NCBI RefSeq assembly: GCF_032193805.1
Contig: NZ_JAVBIK010000001.1
Span: 2,811,001 to 2,875,000, forward strand
Direction of reading: 5' to 3'
Length of the DNA stretch: 64,000 nt
Source: Rhodoferax potami
GTDB lineage: Bacteria > Pseudomonadota > Gammaproteobacteria > Burkholderiales > Burkholderiaceae_C
Shown: positions 56,248-64,000 of the stretch, piece after piece
How positions within the stretch are numbered: position 1 is the stretch's first letter
Layout of the letters: each line of letters opens with the position of its first letter
Translations under genes and position numbers: made by a program
Notes under the pieces: generated by a model
The model's input: the letters and a program-made list of their open reading frames with translations, nothing else
Told to the model about the DNA's origin: nothing
Database searches by the model: none

Positions 56248-57183
56248 ATGCAAGATACCAATGACATGCTGTACTTCGCCGAGGTGGTGGAGCGGGGCGG
56301 CTTTGCTGCTGCCGGGCGGCATCTAGGCATTCCCAAATCCAAGCTTTCGCGCCGCGTGGGCGAGCTGGAAGCCCGGTTGGGCGTGCGCCTGCTACAGCGC
56401 ACTACGCGCAAGCTTTCGGTTACCGAAGTGGGCGAGGTCTATTTGCGCCACTGCATTGCCATGCGCGATGCAGCCGAAGCGGCCGCCCAGGCAGTGGAGC
56501 AGGTGCAGACCGAGCCACGCGGCACCATTCGTATTGCCTGTCCAGTGACGCTGGCCCAAAGCACGGTGGGGCCGATCATGGCGCTATTTTTGGCGCGCCA
56601 CCCTCTGGTGAAGGTGGACATGCGCATCAGCAACCGGGTGGTGGATCTGGTGGAGGAGGGCGTGGACGTGGCGCTGCGTGTGCGTATTTCGCTGGACGAC
56701 AGTGGCAGCCTGGTAGTGAAAAAGTTGGGCGAGTCCAATACGGTGTTGGTGGCCAGCCCGCTGCAGTTGGCGCGGCAGGGGCAGCCTGCCTCGATCAATG
56801 ATTTGGCGCACATGGACACGATTTCCATGTCAGCTATAGATGGCCGTGCCAGCTTGGTCTTGCTAGGGCCGGGTGGCGCCACACACGCCTTGGTGCATAA
56901 GCCGCGCTATGTGGCGGATGACTTGTTAACGCTCAAGTTCGCTGCTTTGCAGGGTACGGGCATGTGCTTTTTGCCGGACTACATGTGCCGGCGCGAACTA
57001 GAGCAAGGCCGGCTGGTACATGTGCTGCCGGGCTGGGCGCCGCCACGCGGCATATTCCATGCGGTGTACCCGTCACGCCGCGGCATGGTGCCGGCCGTAC
57101 GGCGTTTTTTGGATTTTTTGGGCGAACACACCAGTAACGAAGGCATGCCCGTGCTGCCGCCGGGCTGTCCGTCCATCGACTGA
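56248..57183 (+). CDS. LysR-family transcriptional regulator
   Basis: A 311-aa LysR protein. The N-terminal winged helix (DMLYFAEVVERGGFAAAGRHLGIPKSKLSRRVGELEARLGVRLLQRTTRKL) and the effector domain GTIRIACPVTLAQSTVGPIMALFLARHP place it in the large DhcR/AaeR-like subgroup. It is divergent from azoR across 115 bp and is the likely former regulator of that gene; LysR-azoreductase pairs are common. The ligand is unknown. Confidence 0.9.
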   Translation: MQDTNDMLYFAEVVERGGFAAAGRHLGIPKSKLSRRVGELEARLGVRLLQRTTRKLSVTEVGEVYLRHCIAMRDAAEAAAQAVEQVQTEPRGTIRIACPVTLAQSTVGPIMALFLARHPLVKVDMRISNRVVDLVEEGVDVALRVRISLDDSGSLVVKKLGESNTVLVASPLQLARQGQPASINDLAHMDTISMSAIDGRASLVLLGPGGATHALVHKPRYVADDLLTLKFAALQGTGMCFLPDYMCRRELEQGRLVHVLPGWAPPRGIFHAVYPSRRGMVPAVRRFLDFLGEHTSNEGMPVLPPGCPSID

Positions 57184-57221
57184 GGCCGTTGTGAGTCAGT
57201 GCAAGCGCGGTGTGGGCTTGC

Positions 57222-57521
57222 TTAGTCCGGAATGCTGATACCCATTGCGGCCAGCTTTTTGGCCCAGGTGGCTCTGCGCTTTTCTGCTTTGGCAGCGGTA
57301 TCCACCGCTGCTTTGATGGCGGCGGGACCTTTTTTGGCCACGGTCTGGATCAACCCTTGTTTGTGAGCAGCATCGGCTGCGGCGCGTTGGTAGGTGGCCA
57401 GCAGACTGGCGGATGCGGAGGATGTGGTCACACGGGCCTCGGTGGCAAAGCGCCTATTGTCTACGGTGCGCGACGGCGGATAGTTACGGCAGCCGCAGGG
57501 GGTCTTTGCGGCGTTCCACAA
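57222..57521 (-). CDS. Possible small basic protein, start uncertain
   Basis: The minus-strand frame ending at 57222 encodes an alanine- and lysine-rich helical sequence (LLATYQRAAADAAHKQGLI, then KKGPAAIKAAVDTAAKAEKR and WAKKLAAMGISIPD) with codon usage like a real gene. There is no ATG; the best start is a TTG at 57521 giving 99 aa and overlapping the end of the patatin gene by 38 bp. It may instead be the 3' piece of a broken gene. No family recognised. Confidence 0.35.
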   Translation of the reverse strand: MWNAAKTPCGCRNYPPSRTVDNRRFATEARVTTSSASASLLATYQRAAADAAHKQGLIQTVAKKGPAAIKAAVDTAAKAEKRRATWAKKLAAMGISIPD

Positions 57522-58770
57522 ATTTTGTGTCGCCGGGCTCCGGGTCATTGTTGGCCGGGTCGTTCCAACCGAAGAACTTGCAGACCTCGGCGCGCTGCTT
57601 TTGGGCGTCGGCATATCCCAGCGCCATGAGCTCGGTGGTGTAGCCGCTCTCAAACAGCAGGTAGCTGGCGAGTGCGGCGCCTTTGACGTCGGCCTTGGCG
57701 GACGACACCCCCACGCCGCCCAGCATGGTGCGCACCGCGTGCGGCAGGTCGCCCACGTGCCGCGAGGCGACTGCATCCAGCCGCTGGCTCGGCGCAATAA
57801 CCAGCAGCTCCACCGGCCGCAAAGAGCTGCCTTTGCGCAAGTCTTCTGGCACCAGTTTGATGGTCTGGTTGATGCGCTGCACCCGCTCCACATCCACGGC
57901 CAGTGCATCCAAAAAGATATTCGACAAGGCGTGACCGGCGATCTGGGCGATGCTCGGGTAGCTGCTGGTGGTGTGGAGGTGCGCCTCTTCTTTAGGCTCG
58001 TGCATGCGCCCAGCGCCGATCACCAGTATGCGTTCTGCTCCTAAATGGATAGCAGGTGCCACCGGCGCACTTTGGCGCATAGAGCCGTCGCCAAAGTATT
58101 CATCCCGCCCGTTGATGTGCAACTGCGTTGCCGGAAACACAAACGGGATCGCGCTGGATGCGAGAAGGTGGGCATGGGTGATCCGGTCCCGGACGGCGAA
58201 TCGCTGGGTGCGGAACCAGGGCATGAGGCGCCTGTCGCCTTCAAAAAAGGTCACGTGATCGCCGGTGCTGTAGCTAGACGCAGTGACCGCCAGCGCCTGC
58301 AAATGCCCCTGGCGCACCAGTTCCGGCAAGCGATCCAGCGGCACCAGGCCCTGCAAAAGTTCACCCAAAGGGCTGTTGTCCAGCAGAGAGCGCGGTTTGA
58401 CGCGGCGCCATTTGGCCAGCACCCAGCCCAGCGAGAGCAAGGTCATCCAGGTCGCGCCGGAGCGCAACATGCTCAGGTGGTCCGCGCGGTACACATCGTG
58501 CGCATGGAAGTTTTGCCAAGTGTGCGCGATCTTGCGGATCGTACCGTCGAAATCATCCGACCCGCAGGCCAGGGCCGACGCGTTGATGGCCCCGGCAGAA
58601 GTGCCGGCAATGATGGGGAAGGGGTTGGATTGCCAGCCGGCACCGCAGGCCAGCCGCAAGTCGGCAATGGCTTCCAGGACTCCGACCTGGTAGGCGGCGC
58701 GTGCGCCTCCACCGGTCAGCAGCAGGCCGGTCATGGGTACGGTGGACATGGCAGCGCTCATACTCTTCAT
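57484..58770 (-). CDS. Patatin-like phospholipase (RssA-type)
   Basis: A 428-aa hydrolase with a patatin domain from about residue 14: oxyanion GGGARAAYQVGVLEAI, nucleophile GTSAGAINA and catalytic Asp in YFGDGSMRQ. The C-terminal 130 residues (after LVPEDLRKGS) are variable and include the ELMALGYADAQ segment. No signal peptide is seen. The start at 58770 is preferred to 58854. It probably hydrolyses phospholipids or other acyl esters; substrate is unknown. It is divergent from the Mrp gene. Confidence 0.87.
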   Translation of the reverse strand: MKSMSAAMSTVPMTGLLLTGGGARAAYQVGVLEAIADLRLACGAGWQSNPFPIIAGTSAGAINASALACGSDDFDGTIRKIAHTWQNFHAHDVYRADHLSMLRSGATWMTLLSLGWVLAKWRRVKPRSLLDNSPLGELLQGLVPLDRLPELVRQGHLQALAVTASSYSTGDHVTFFEGDRRLMPWFRTQRFAVRDRITHAHLLASSAIPFVFPATQLHINGRDEYFGDGSMRQSAPVAPAIHLGAERILVIGAGRMHEPKEEAHLHTTSSYPSIAQIAGHALSNIFLDALAVDVERVQRINQTIKLVPEDLRKGSSLRPVELLVIAPSQRLDAVASRHVGDLPHAVRTMLGGVGVSSAKADVKGAALASYLLFESGYTTELMALGYADAQKQRAEVCKFFGWNDPANNDPEPGDTKFVERRKDPLRLP

Positions 58771-58901
58771 TATGAAAAGCCCACCGGACTTGTAAATAGC
58801 AAAGTGTGCGGGGTTAACCCTTGATTGGTGGCACAGACTTTGCACCTTGGGCAACGGCGGGTATGCCCCCTTGGATAGACTCGCCCGATTCAGGAGTTTT
58901 T

Positions 58902-59993
58902 ATGGCGTTTACCGAACAAGACATTACCCAGGCCCTGCAGAGCCTGATCGACCCGAACACCGGCGCCACGTTTGCCAGCGCCAAAGCTTTCAAAAACATC
59001 AAGGTCCAAGGCGCTGACGTGCAACTGGACCTGGAGCTGGGCTATCCCGCCAAGAGCCAATGGCCCGCGCTGGTGGCACTGGTAACCCACACCACACGCA
59101 CCGTGGCTGGCGTCGGTGCAGTGACCGTGAGCCCTAAGCTCCACATCGTGCCCCATGCGGTGCAGCGTGGTGTGCAGCTGCTGCCGGGTGTGAAAAACAT
59201 TGTGGCCGTGGCATCCGGCAAGGGCGGTGTGGGCAAGAGCACCACCGCAGCCAACTTGGCGTTGGCCTTGGCCGCCGAGGGCGCGCGGGTGGGCTTGCTC
59301 GATGCAGACATTTACGGCCCCAGCCAACCCATGATGATGGGCATTGAAGGCCGCCCCGACACAACCGACGGCAAAACCATGGAGCCCATGGAAAACCACG
59401 GTGTGCAGGTCATGTCGATTGGGTTTTTGGTCGATGGCGATCAGGCCATGATCTGGCGCGGCCCCATGGCCACTCAGGCGCTGGAGCAGTTGCTGCGCCA
59501 GACCAACTGGAAAGACCTCGATTACCTGATCGTCGACATGCCGCCCGGCACCGGTGATATCCAGCTCACCCTGAGCCAGCGGGTTCCTTTGACCGGCGCA
59601 GTGGTGGTGACCACGCCGCAAGACATTGCCTTGTTGGATGCCAAAAAGGGCATCAAGATGTTTGAGAAGGTCGGTGTGCCGATTCTCGGCATCGTCGAAA
59701 ACATGGCGGTTCATGTGTGCAGCAACTGCGGCCATGTGGAGCACATTTTCGGGGCCGATGGCGGCAAGAAAATGGCGGCCGGCTATGGCATGGATTACCT
59801 GGGCGCCTTGCCTTTGGCCTTGCACATCCGTGAGCAAGCAGACAGCGGCACCCCAACGGTGGTTGCTGCACCTGAGAGCGAAGTAGCGGGCCTCTACAAA
59901 GGTATTGCCCGCCAGGTAGCGATCAAAATCGCGGCGCAATCCAAAGACTTCTCGAGCAAGTTCCCCACGATCACTATCAGCAAGAACAGCTAA
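58902..59993 (+). CDS. apbC: Mrp/ApbC family iron-sulfur cluster carrier ATPase
   Basis: A 363-aa P-loop protein that carries Fe-S clusters to target proteins. It has an N-terminal MIP18/DUF59 domain (about 1-90), the deviant Walker A SGKGGVGKST near 105-115, the DADIYGPSQPMMMG and DMPPGTGDIQLTLSQ motifs, and the cluster CxxC (VCSNCG) near 270. The start at 58902 is preceded by CAGGAG. It is divergent from the patatin gene; a LysR gene follows 15 bp later. Confidence 0.94.
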   Translation: MAFTEQDITQALQSLIDPNTGATFASAKAFKNIKVQGADVQLDLELGYPAKSQWPALVALVTHTTRTVAGVGAVTVSPKLHIVPHAVQRGVQLLPGVKNIVAVASGKGGVGKSTTAANLALALAAEGARVGLLDADIYGPSQPMMMGIEGRPDTTDGKTMEPMENHGVQVMSIGFLVDGDQAMIWRGPMATQALEQLLRQTNWKDLDYLIVDMPPGTGDIQLTLSQRVPLTGAVVVTTPQDIALLDAKKGIKMFEKVGVPILGIVENMAVHVCSNCGHVEHIFGADGGKKMAAGYGMDYLGALPLALHIREQADSGTPTVVAAPESEVAGLYKGIARQVAIKIAAQSKDFSSKFPTITISKNS

Positions 59994-60008
59994 TAGCGCG
60001 GCGTTGGC

Positions 60009-60956
60009 ATGAATCTGCTTTCGTCTCTGCGCTATCTGGTGGCTCTGGATGAGCACCGGCATTTCGCGCGGGCTGCACAGGCCTGCCACATTACCCAGCC
60101 CGCACTCTCCAATGCCCTGAGGGCGTTGGAAGAAGAATTTGCGGTGGTCATCGTGCGCCGCGGCCGAACCTTTGTGGGTTTTACCCCCGAGGGCGACAAA
60201 GTGCTGGACTCTGCCCGCCGCATGTTGCACGAGCACAAGGTGCTTGCCCAATCTTTGCGTAGTACGGTGGACCAGCCTGCGGGCCGTTTTGTCGTGGGGG
60301 CAGTGCCGACGGCGGTACCTATTGCCGCGCGGTTTGCTGCCATGCTCCATGCCCGGCACCCGGAGCTGATGCCGGTGGTGCTCTCGCTGAGTTCAAGCGA
60401 GCTTGAAAAGCGGCTCGAAAGCTTGTCTATCGATCTGGCGCTGGGTTACACCGAGCGCATGGATTTGCGGGCGGTGCAGCTGACGGCGTATCCGCAATAC
60501 AACGAACACTACTTTTTGTTACGAAAATCCCGGACGCCGCATGCGTTCGAATTGCAGATCGCGGAGCCGGAGTCGTGGCTACAGGCGTCCGAGGTTTCTC
60601 TATGTCTGCTGACCTCTGAAATGCACAACCGCACCATCGTGGATGCCTCGTTTGCGGCGGCAGGTTGCACCCCCAAAGTGGTGATGGAAACCAACTCCAT
60701 CTTGACCATGGCGCTTAGCGTCGTGGCGGGCCAGGTGTGCAGCGTCATGCCCGGCGCGCTGGTGTCCACAGTTCGCGGCTACCGGGAGTTGGAGGCTGTT
60801 CCCTTGGTGAGCCCTCAAGTGCTCACCCCTATCAGCTTTATGGCGCAGACGGCGGTGCGGCCATCACGCGCCATGGAAGCAGCCCTGCAACTGGCGCAAG
60901 ACAGTGCTTGGTTGCGCCATGTGGCGACGCATACGGGACTTTTCACCGCCTTTTAG
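60009..60956 (+). CDS. LysR-family transcriptional regulator
   Basis: A 315-aa LysR protein with helix-turn-helix LRYLVALDEHRHFARAAQACHITQPALSNALRALEEEF (about 7-45) and a sensor domain beginning about residue 95 (GRFVVGAVPTAVPIAARFAAML). It resembles regulators seen next to formate dehydrogenase (FdsR-like) genes in Burkholderiales; the oxalate/formate antiporter 1.8 kb downstream is in keeping, but the name is not certain. It follows apbC by 15 bp. Confidence 0.85.
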   Translation: MNLLSSLRYLVALDEHRHFARAAQACHITQPALSNALRALEEEFAVVIVRRGRTFVGFTPEGDKVLDSARRMLHEHKVLAQSLRSTVDQPAGRFVVGAVPTAVPIAARFAAMLHARHPELMPVVLSLSSSELEKRLESLSIDLALGYTERMDLRAVQLTAYPQYNEHYFLLRKSRTPHAFELQIAEPESWLQASEVSLCLLTSEMHNRTIVDASFAAAGCTPKVVMETNSILTMALSVVAGQVCSVMPGALVSTVRGYRELEAVPLVSPQVLTPISFMAQTAVRPSRAMEAALQLAQDSAWLRHVATHTGLFTAF

Positions 60957-61067
60957 TTTGATTTGAATCAAGAAAATTGGTGTACAAACTGTGATTTTTA
61001 AAGTCTTAAAACTTGCAGGGCCATATGGTGTTGGACCGGCCATTGCAATCACAGAGAGTGACCCCCC

Positions 61068-62609
61068 ATGCGCGTGTTCAATGGCCCCCAGCGGCGTGTC
61101 AATGCTGCTGCCCGAAAGTTTGCTGCGAGCTTGAGCGGTAGCTTTTCGCTGGACCCGCATGCGCGGATCGATGTGCAAGGCCGCTCCACGCCGGCGCTGC
61201 GCAACGGTGCTCGCATTCTCAACATGGACTTCGCGTTAGCCGATGAATTCACCCGCGCGACTGGTCTGGTCGCCACGGTGTTTGCGAGGGATGGCAGCGA
61301 CTTCTTCCGCGTCACAACCTCGATTCGCAAGCAGGATGGTGAGCGCGCGATTGGCACTCCGCTGGACCGCTCGCAGCCGGCCTATACCGATGTACTGCAA
61401 GGCCGCTCCCATACCGGCTATGCGATTGTTTTCGGCAAGCAGTACCTCACCCGTTACGAGCCGATCAAGGATAGCCAAGGGCAGGTGATTGGCGTTTTGT
61501 TCGTTGGTTTGGACGTGACATCGTCGCCGGGCATGGGGCTGGCAGCCTCGATGGCCTGGCGTGTCTCAGCGGTCTACGGTGTGGTGGAACTGCTGTACCT
61601 TGCGGCAAACGGCCAGCTCGGAAATCTCCAGGAGATGGGCATGAGCGGCTTCATGCTCGCACTGCTGTGGGTGACCACCTACAGCCTGATGAATCACTTT
61701 GTGGCCCAGCCCTTGAAGGCTGGTCACTCCGCTTCGCAGCGTATGGCCTCGGGGGATTTGACACGCCAGGTCCATGTCGGCACCAGCGATGACATCGGGC
61801 AAGTGCTGATGGCTATGAACAGCATCAACGTGGGCTTGACCCTGTTGATCGGCAAAGTGCGCAATGCCTCTGATGTGGTTGCCATGGGCACCAACGAAAT
61901 CGCTGATGGCAATGTCGATTTGGCCAACCGCACTGAAAAACAAGCCGGCGAGGTGAACTCCGCCGCGAGCGCTGTGCATCAACTCACCAGCACCGTGGCC
62001 CAGACGGCGGAGCAGACCCACAAAGTCAACCAGTTGGTTACCAGCGTGGCGACTGTTGCCAGCAGCGGTAGCCAGGTGGTGCAGGATGTGGTGAGCACCA
62101 TGGGGCAGATATCCACCAGTGCCAACAAGATCAACGACATCATTGCCTTGATTGAAGGCATCGCTTTTCAAACCAACATCCTGGCTCTGAACGCGGCAGT
62201 CGAAGCCGCCCGCGCGGGCGAGCAAGGGCGGGGATTCGCCGTCGTGGCCTCAGAGGTCCGCAACCTTGCCAAGCGTTCATCCACGGCGGCTCACGAAATC
62301 AAGGACCTGATTGCAGCCTCGGTGAGCAACGTATCTGCGGGTAGTCAGCTCGTGGAAAAGACCCGCGAGTCCATGGAGGAAATCACCTCGTCTATTGCCG
62401 AGGTGGTCCGCTATGTCGAGGGCATCGCCCACGCCAGCCAGGAGCAAAGTGCCGGTATCGAAAGCGTGAACCGGAGCATTTCAGAAATCGACCAGATGAC
62501 GCAGCAAAACGCCGCGCTGGTTGAAGAGGCCGCTGCCGCAGCCATGCGTATGCGTGATCAATCTCACACGTTGACGGATGCCGTCAACACTTTCAAGACC
62601 CCAGCCTAA
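61068..62609 (+). CDS. Methyl-accepting chemotaxis protein with Cache-type sensor
   Basis: A 513-aa chemoreceptor. Residues 10-150 resemble a Cache domain ([61 protein letters not shown]), a hydrophobic stretch follows (about 184-212, [19 protein letters not shown]), then a HAMP-like linker and the signalling hairpin ([31 protein letters not shown]). The usual first transmembrane helix ahead of Cache is missing: an in-frame stop lies three codons upstream of the ATG. Either the sensor is cytosolic or the 5' end of the gene is lost. Confidence 0.85.
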   Translation: MRVFNGPQRRVNAAARKFAASLSGSFSLDPHARIDVQGRSTPALRNGARILNMDFALADEFTRATGLVATVFARDGSDFFRVTTSIRKQDGERAIGTPLDRSQPAYTDVLQGRSHTGYAIVFGKQYLTRYEPIKDSQGQVIGVLFVGLDVTSSPGMGLAASMAWRVSAVYGVVELLYLAANGQLGNLQEMGMSGFMLALLWVTTYSLMNHFVAQPLKAGHSASQRMASGDLTRQVHVGTSDDIGQVLMAMNSINVGLTLLIGKVRNASDVVAMGTNEIADGNVDLANRTEKQAGEVNSAASAVHQLTSTVAQTAEQTHKVNQLVTSVATVASSGSQVVQDVVSTMGQISTSANKINDIIALIEGIAFQTNILALNAAVEAARAGEQGRGFAVVASEVRNLAKRSSTAAHEIKDLIAASVSNVSAGSQLVEKTRESMEEITSSIAEVVRYVEGIAHASQEQSAGIESVNRSISEIDQMTQQNAALVEEAAAAAMRMRDQSHTLTDAVNTFKTPA

Positions 62610-62635
62610 ATGCTGCGCAGCAGCATTTATTTTTT
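62608..62635 (+). terminator. Rho-independent terminator after the chemoreceptor gene
   Basis: An 8-bp stem (62608-62615 with 62621-62628), 5-base loop and a T-rich run ending at 62635. It starts within the stop codon. The next 113 bp up to the antiporter gene hold nothing else recognisable. Confidence 0.75.
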
Positions 62636-62748
62636 GAATCAATGCATGTGATGAATCCATTGGACTCATCCGGCTTGAACGGTGACACTGCGCCCGCCCC
62701 GTTGGACAGCGGTGGGTCAGTGTTTCTCTAAACCCCGAAGGAGACTTA

Positions 62749-64000
62749 ATGTCTGGAATTCTCGACAAGGAACGGATCATCGCTGGTCCCGGCTTTAATC
62801 GTTGGCTGGTACCGCCTGCCGCTCTCGCTATTCACTTGTGCATCGGCATGGCTTATGGCTTTTCCGTGTTCTGGTTGCCACTCTCCAAAGCACTGGGCAT
62901 CAAAGAAGCCATCAAGTGCGGCCCCGAAGTAGGTTTTTGGGCACAGCTCTTTACCACCAACTGCGACTGGCAAATCTCCACCCTCGGTTGGATGTACACC
63001 CTGTTCTTCGTATTGCTGGGTTCCAGCGCTGCGATCTGGGGCGGTTGGCTTGAGCGTTCGGGCCCCCGCAAGGCAGGCGTGGTGTCGGCGGTGTGCTGGT
63101 GCGGCGGTATGTTGATTTCCGCCCTCGGTATCTACACCCACCAGTTCTGGCTCATGTTGTTGGGCTCTGGCGTCATTGGCGGCATCGGTTTGGGCTTGGG
63201 GTACATCTCCCCCGTGTCCACACTGATCAAATGGTTCCCGGACCGTCGTGGCATGGCCACCGGTATGGCGATCATGGGCTTTGGTGGCGGTGCCATGATC
63301 GGCTCGCCCCTCGCGGCTGACTTGATGAAGTACTTCGCCACCCCCACTGACATGGGCGTGATGCAGACCTTCGTGGTGATGGCGCTGATTTACTTCGTGT
63401 TCATGATGGCAGGTGCCTTCGGCTACCGCGTGCCTGAAACCGGTTGGAAGCCCGCAGGCTGGAACCCCCCACCCGCGCAAGTGAACAATGTCATGATCAC
63501 TCAGAAGCACGTGCATGTGAAAAAGGTCTGGGGCATCCCCCAGTTCTGGCTCATCTGGATGGTGTTGTGCATGAACGTGAGTGCCGGTATCGGCGTGATC
63601 GGCATGGCTTCCCCCATGTTGCAAGAAGTGTTCGGCGGCACCTTGATCGGTGTGCAAGCCAAGTTCGGCGAGCTCGACAAAGCCCAGTTGGCAGCGATTG
63701 CCACCGTGGCAGCCGGCTTTACTGCGTTGCTCTCGTTGTTCAACATTGGCGGCCGCTTCTTCTGGGCCAGCCTGTCCGACAAGATGGGTCGCAAGATCAC
63801 CTACATCGTGTTTTTTGTGTTGGGCGGCCTGATGTATTTCAGCGTTCCCGGCAGCGCTGCCGCAGGCAGCATCGTGCTCTTCGTGGGTGCTTTCTGTGTG
63901 ATTTTGAGTATGTACGGCGGCGGCTTCGCCACAGTGCCTGCGTATCTTGCTGACTTGTTCGGTACCCAAATGGTGGGCGCGATCCACGGCCGTCTTTTGA
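62749..64000 (+). CDS. Oxalate/formate antiporter-type MFS transporter, truncated by window end
   Basis: The first 417 codons of a major facilitator carrier with at least 10 membrane helices. It begins MSGILDKERIIAGPGFNRWLV with AAGGAG upstream and has the MFS loop WFPDRRGMATGMAIMGFGGGA and a second loop, SDKMGRKITYIVFF. This matches the OxlT-like oxalate:formate antiporter family, which exchanges the two acids across the inner membrane. No stop occurs before base 64000. Oxalate-degrading genes would be expected beyond the window. Confidence 0.9.
   Translation, partial: MSGILDKERIIAGPGFNRWLVPPAALAIHLCIGMAYGFSVFWLPLSKALGIKEAIKCGPEVGFWAQLFTTNCDWQISTLGWMYTLFFVLLGSSAAIWGGWLERSGPRKAGVVSAVCWCGGMLISALGIYTHQFWLMLLGSGVIGGIGLGLGYISPVSTLIKWFPDRRGMATGMAIMGFGGGAMIGSPLAADLMKYFATPTDMGVMQTFVVMALIYFVFMMAGAFGYRVPETGWKPAGWNPPPAQVNNVMITQKHVHVKKVWGIPQFWLIWMVLCMNVSAGIGVIGMASPMLQEVFGGTLIGVQAKFGELDKAQLAAIATVAAGFTALLSLFNIGGRFFWASLSDKMGRKITYIVFFVLGGLMYFSVPGSAAAGSIVLFVGAFCVILSMYGGGFATVPAYLADLFGTQMVGAIHGRLL

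Noticed and set aside
58020..58050. A match to the interspersed repeat inside the patatin gene
   Set aside because: The bases encode a conserved family segment (AIHLGAERILVIGAG), so the likeness is better explained by chance.
58890..60359. A 489-codon minus-strand frame opposite apbC and the LysR gene
   Set aside because: It spans two real genes on the other strand and has no recognisable features.
62746..63987. A 413-codon minus-strand frame opposite the antiporter gene
   Set aside because: Sequence is His/Ala-rich without motifs, while the plus strand encodes a clear MFS protein open to the window end.

Overview
The window is chromosomal DNA of a betaproteobacterium, most likely a Comamonadaceae member of the Rhodoferax/Curvibacter/Polaromonas type. 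This is inferred from the high GC, the family-typical gene runs (gpmA-ctpA-moeB; rhodanese-grxC-secB-gpsA; panCB-scpA-DUF3460; nadC-nadA), the tandem cyanophycin synthetases with their partner ABC transporter and DUF1854 gene, and a short palindromic repeat scattered between and inside genes. No rRNA, tRNA or CRISPR array was recognised. Both ends cut genes: a cardiolipin-synthase-like gene at the left and an oxalate/formate antiporter at the right.

Region by region. 1-2.6 kb: end of a phospholipase D gene, folE tightly followed by a BLUF blue-light receptor, and a DUF429 gene. 2.6-9.8 kb: a MinD/FlhG-like ATPase coupled to a diguanylate cyclase, then moeB, ctpA and gpmA on the minus strand, and rhodanese, grxC, secB and gpsA on the plus strand. 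9.8-17.5 kb: a cyanophycin locus (cphA and a shorter paralogue) divergent from an unusual ABC exporter with zinc-ribbon and its DUF1854 partner. 17.6-23.3 kb: pantothenate (panBC), chromosome segregation (scpA) and quinolinate/NAD (nadC, nadA) genes. 23.3-29.4 kb: a complete ribose operon rbsB-A-C-R-K-D, whose rbsB carries a one-base frameshift in its signal peptide, facing a chemoreceptor gene across a LacI-type operator. 31.3-32.6 kb: chrA.

32.8-41.2 kb holds a seven-gene catabolic operon with a divergent LysR gene. It encodes a tripartite tricarboxylate transporter (TctCBA), a CaiB-type CoA transferase, an itaconyl/mesaconyl-CoA hydratase, a CitE-type citramalyl-CoA lyase and a fumarase-superfamily lyase. 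Together these should take up a C5 dicarboxylate such as itaconate, mesaconate or citramalate and split it to acetyl-CoA and pyruvate. 41.1-47.4 kb: nadB, a SulP transporter, a DUF1275 protein and metG. 47.7-52.7 kb: a patatin-like hydrolase and a PadR-controlled unsaturated-fatty-acid module (dienoyl-CoA isomerase plus a 2,4-dienoyl-CoA reductase with an extra C-terminal domain).

52.8-56.1 kb is an AT-richer accessory stretch with two orphan membrane proteins and an azoreductase gene broken by a complete 1190-bp IS3-family element with a 4-bp target duplication. 56.2-64 kb: a LysR gene, a second patatin, an Mrp/ApbC Fe-S carrier, another LysR gene, a Cache-domain chemoreceptor that seems to lack its first membrane helix, and the oxalate/formate antiporter.
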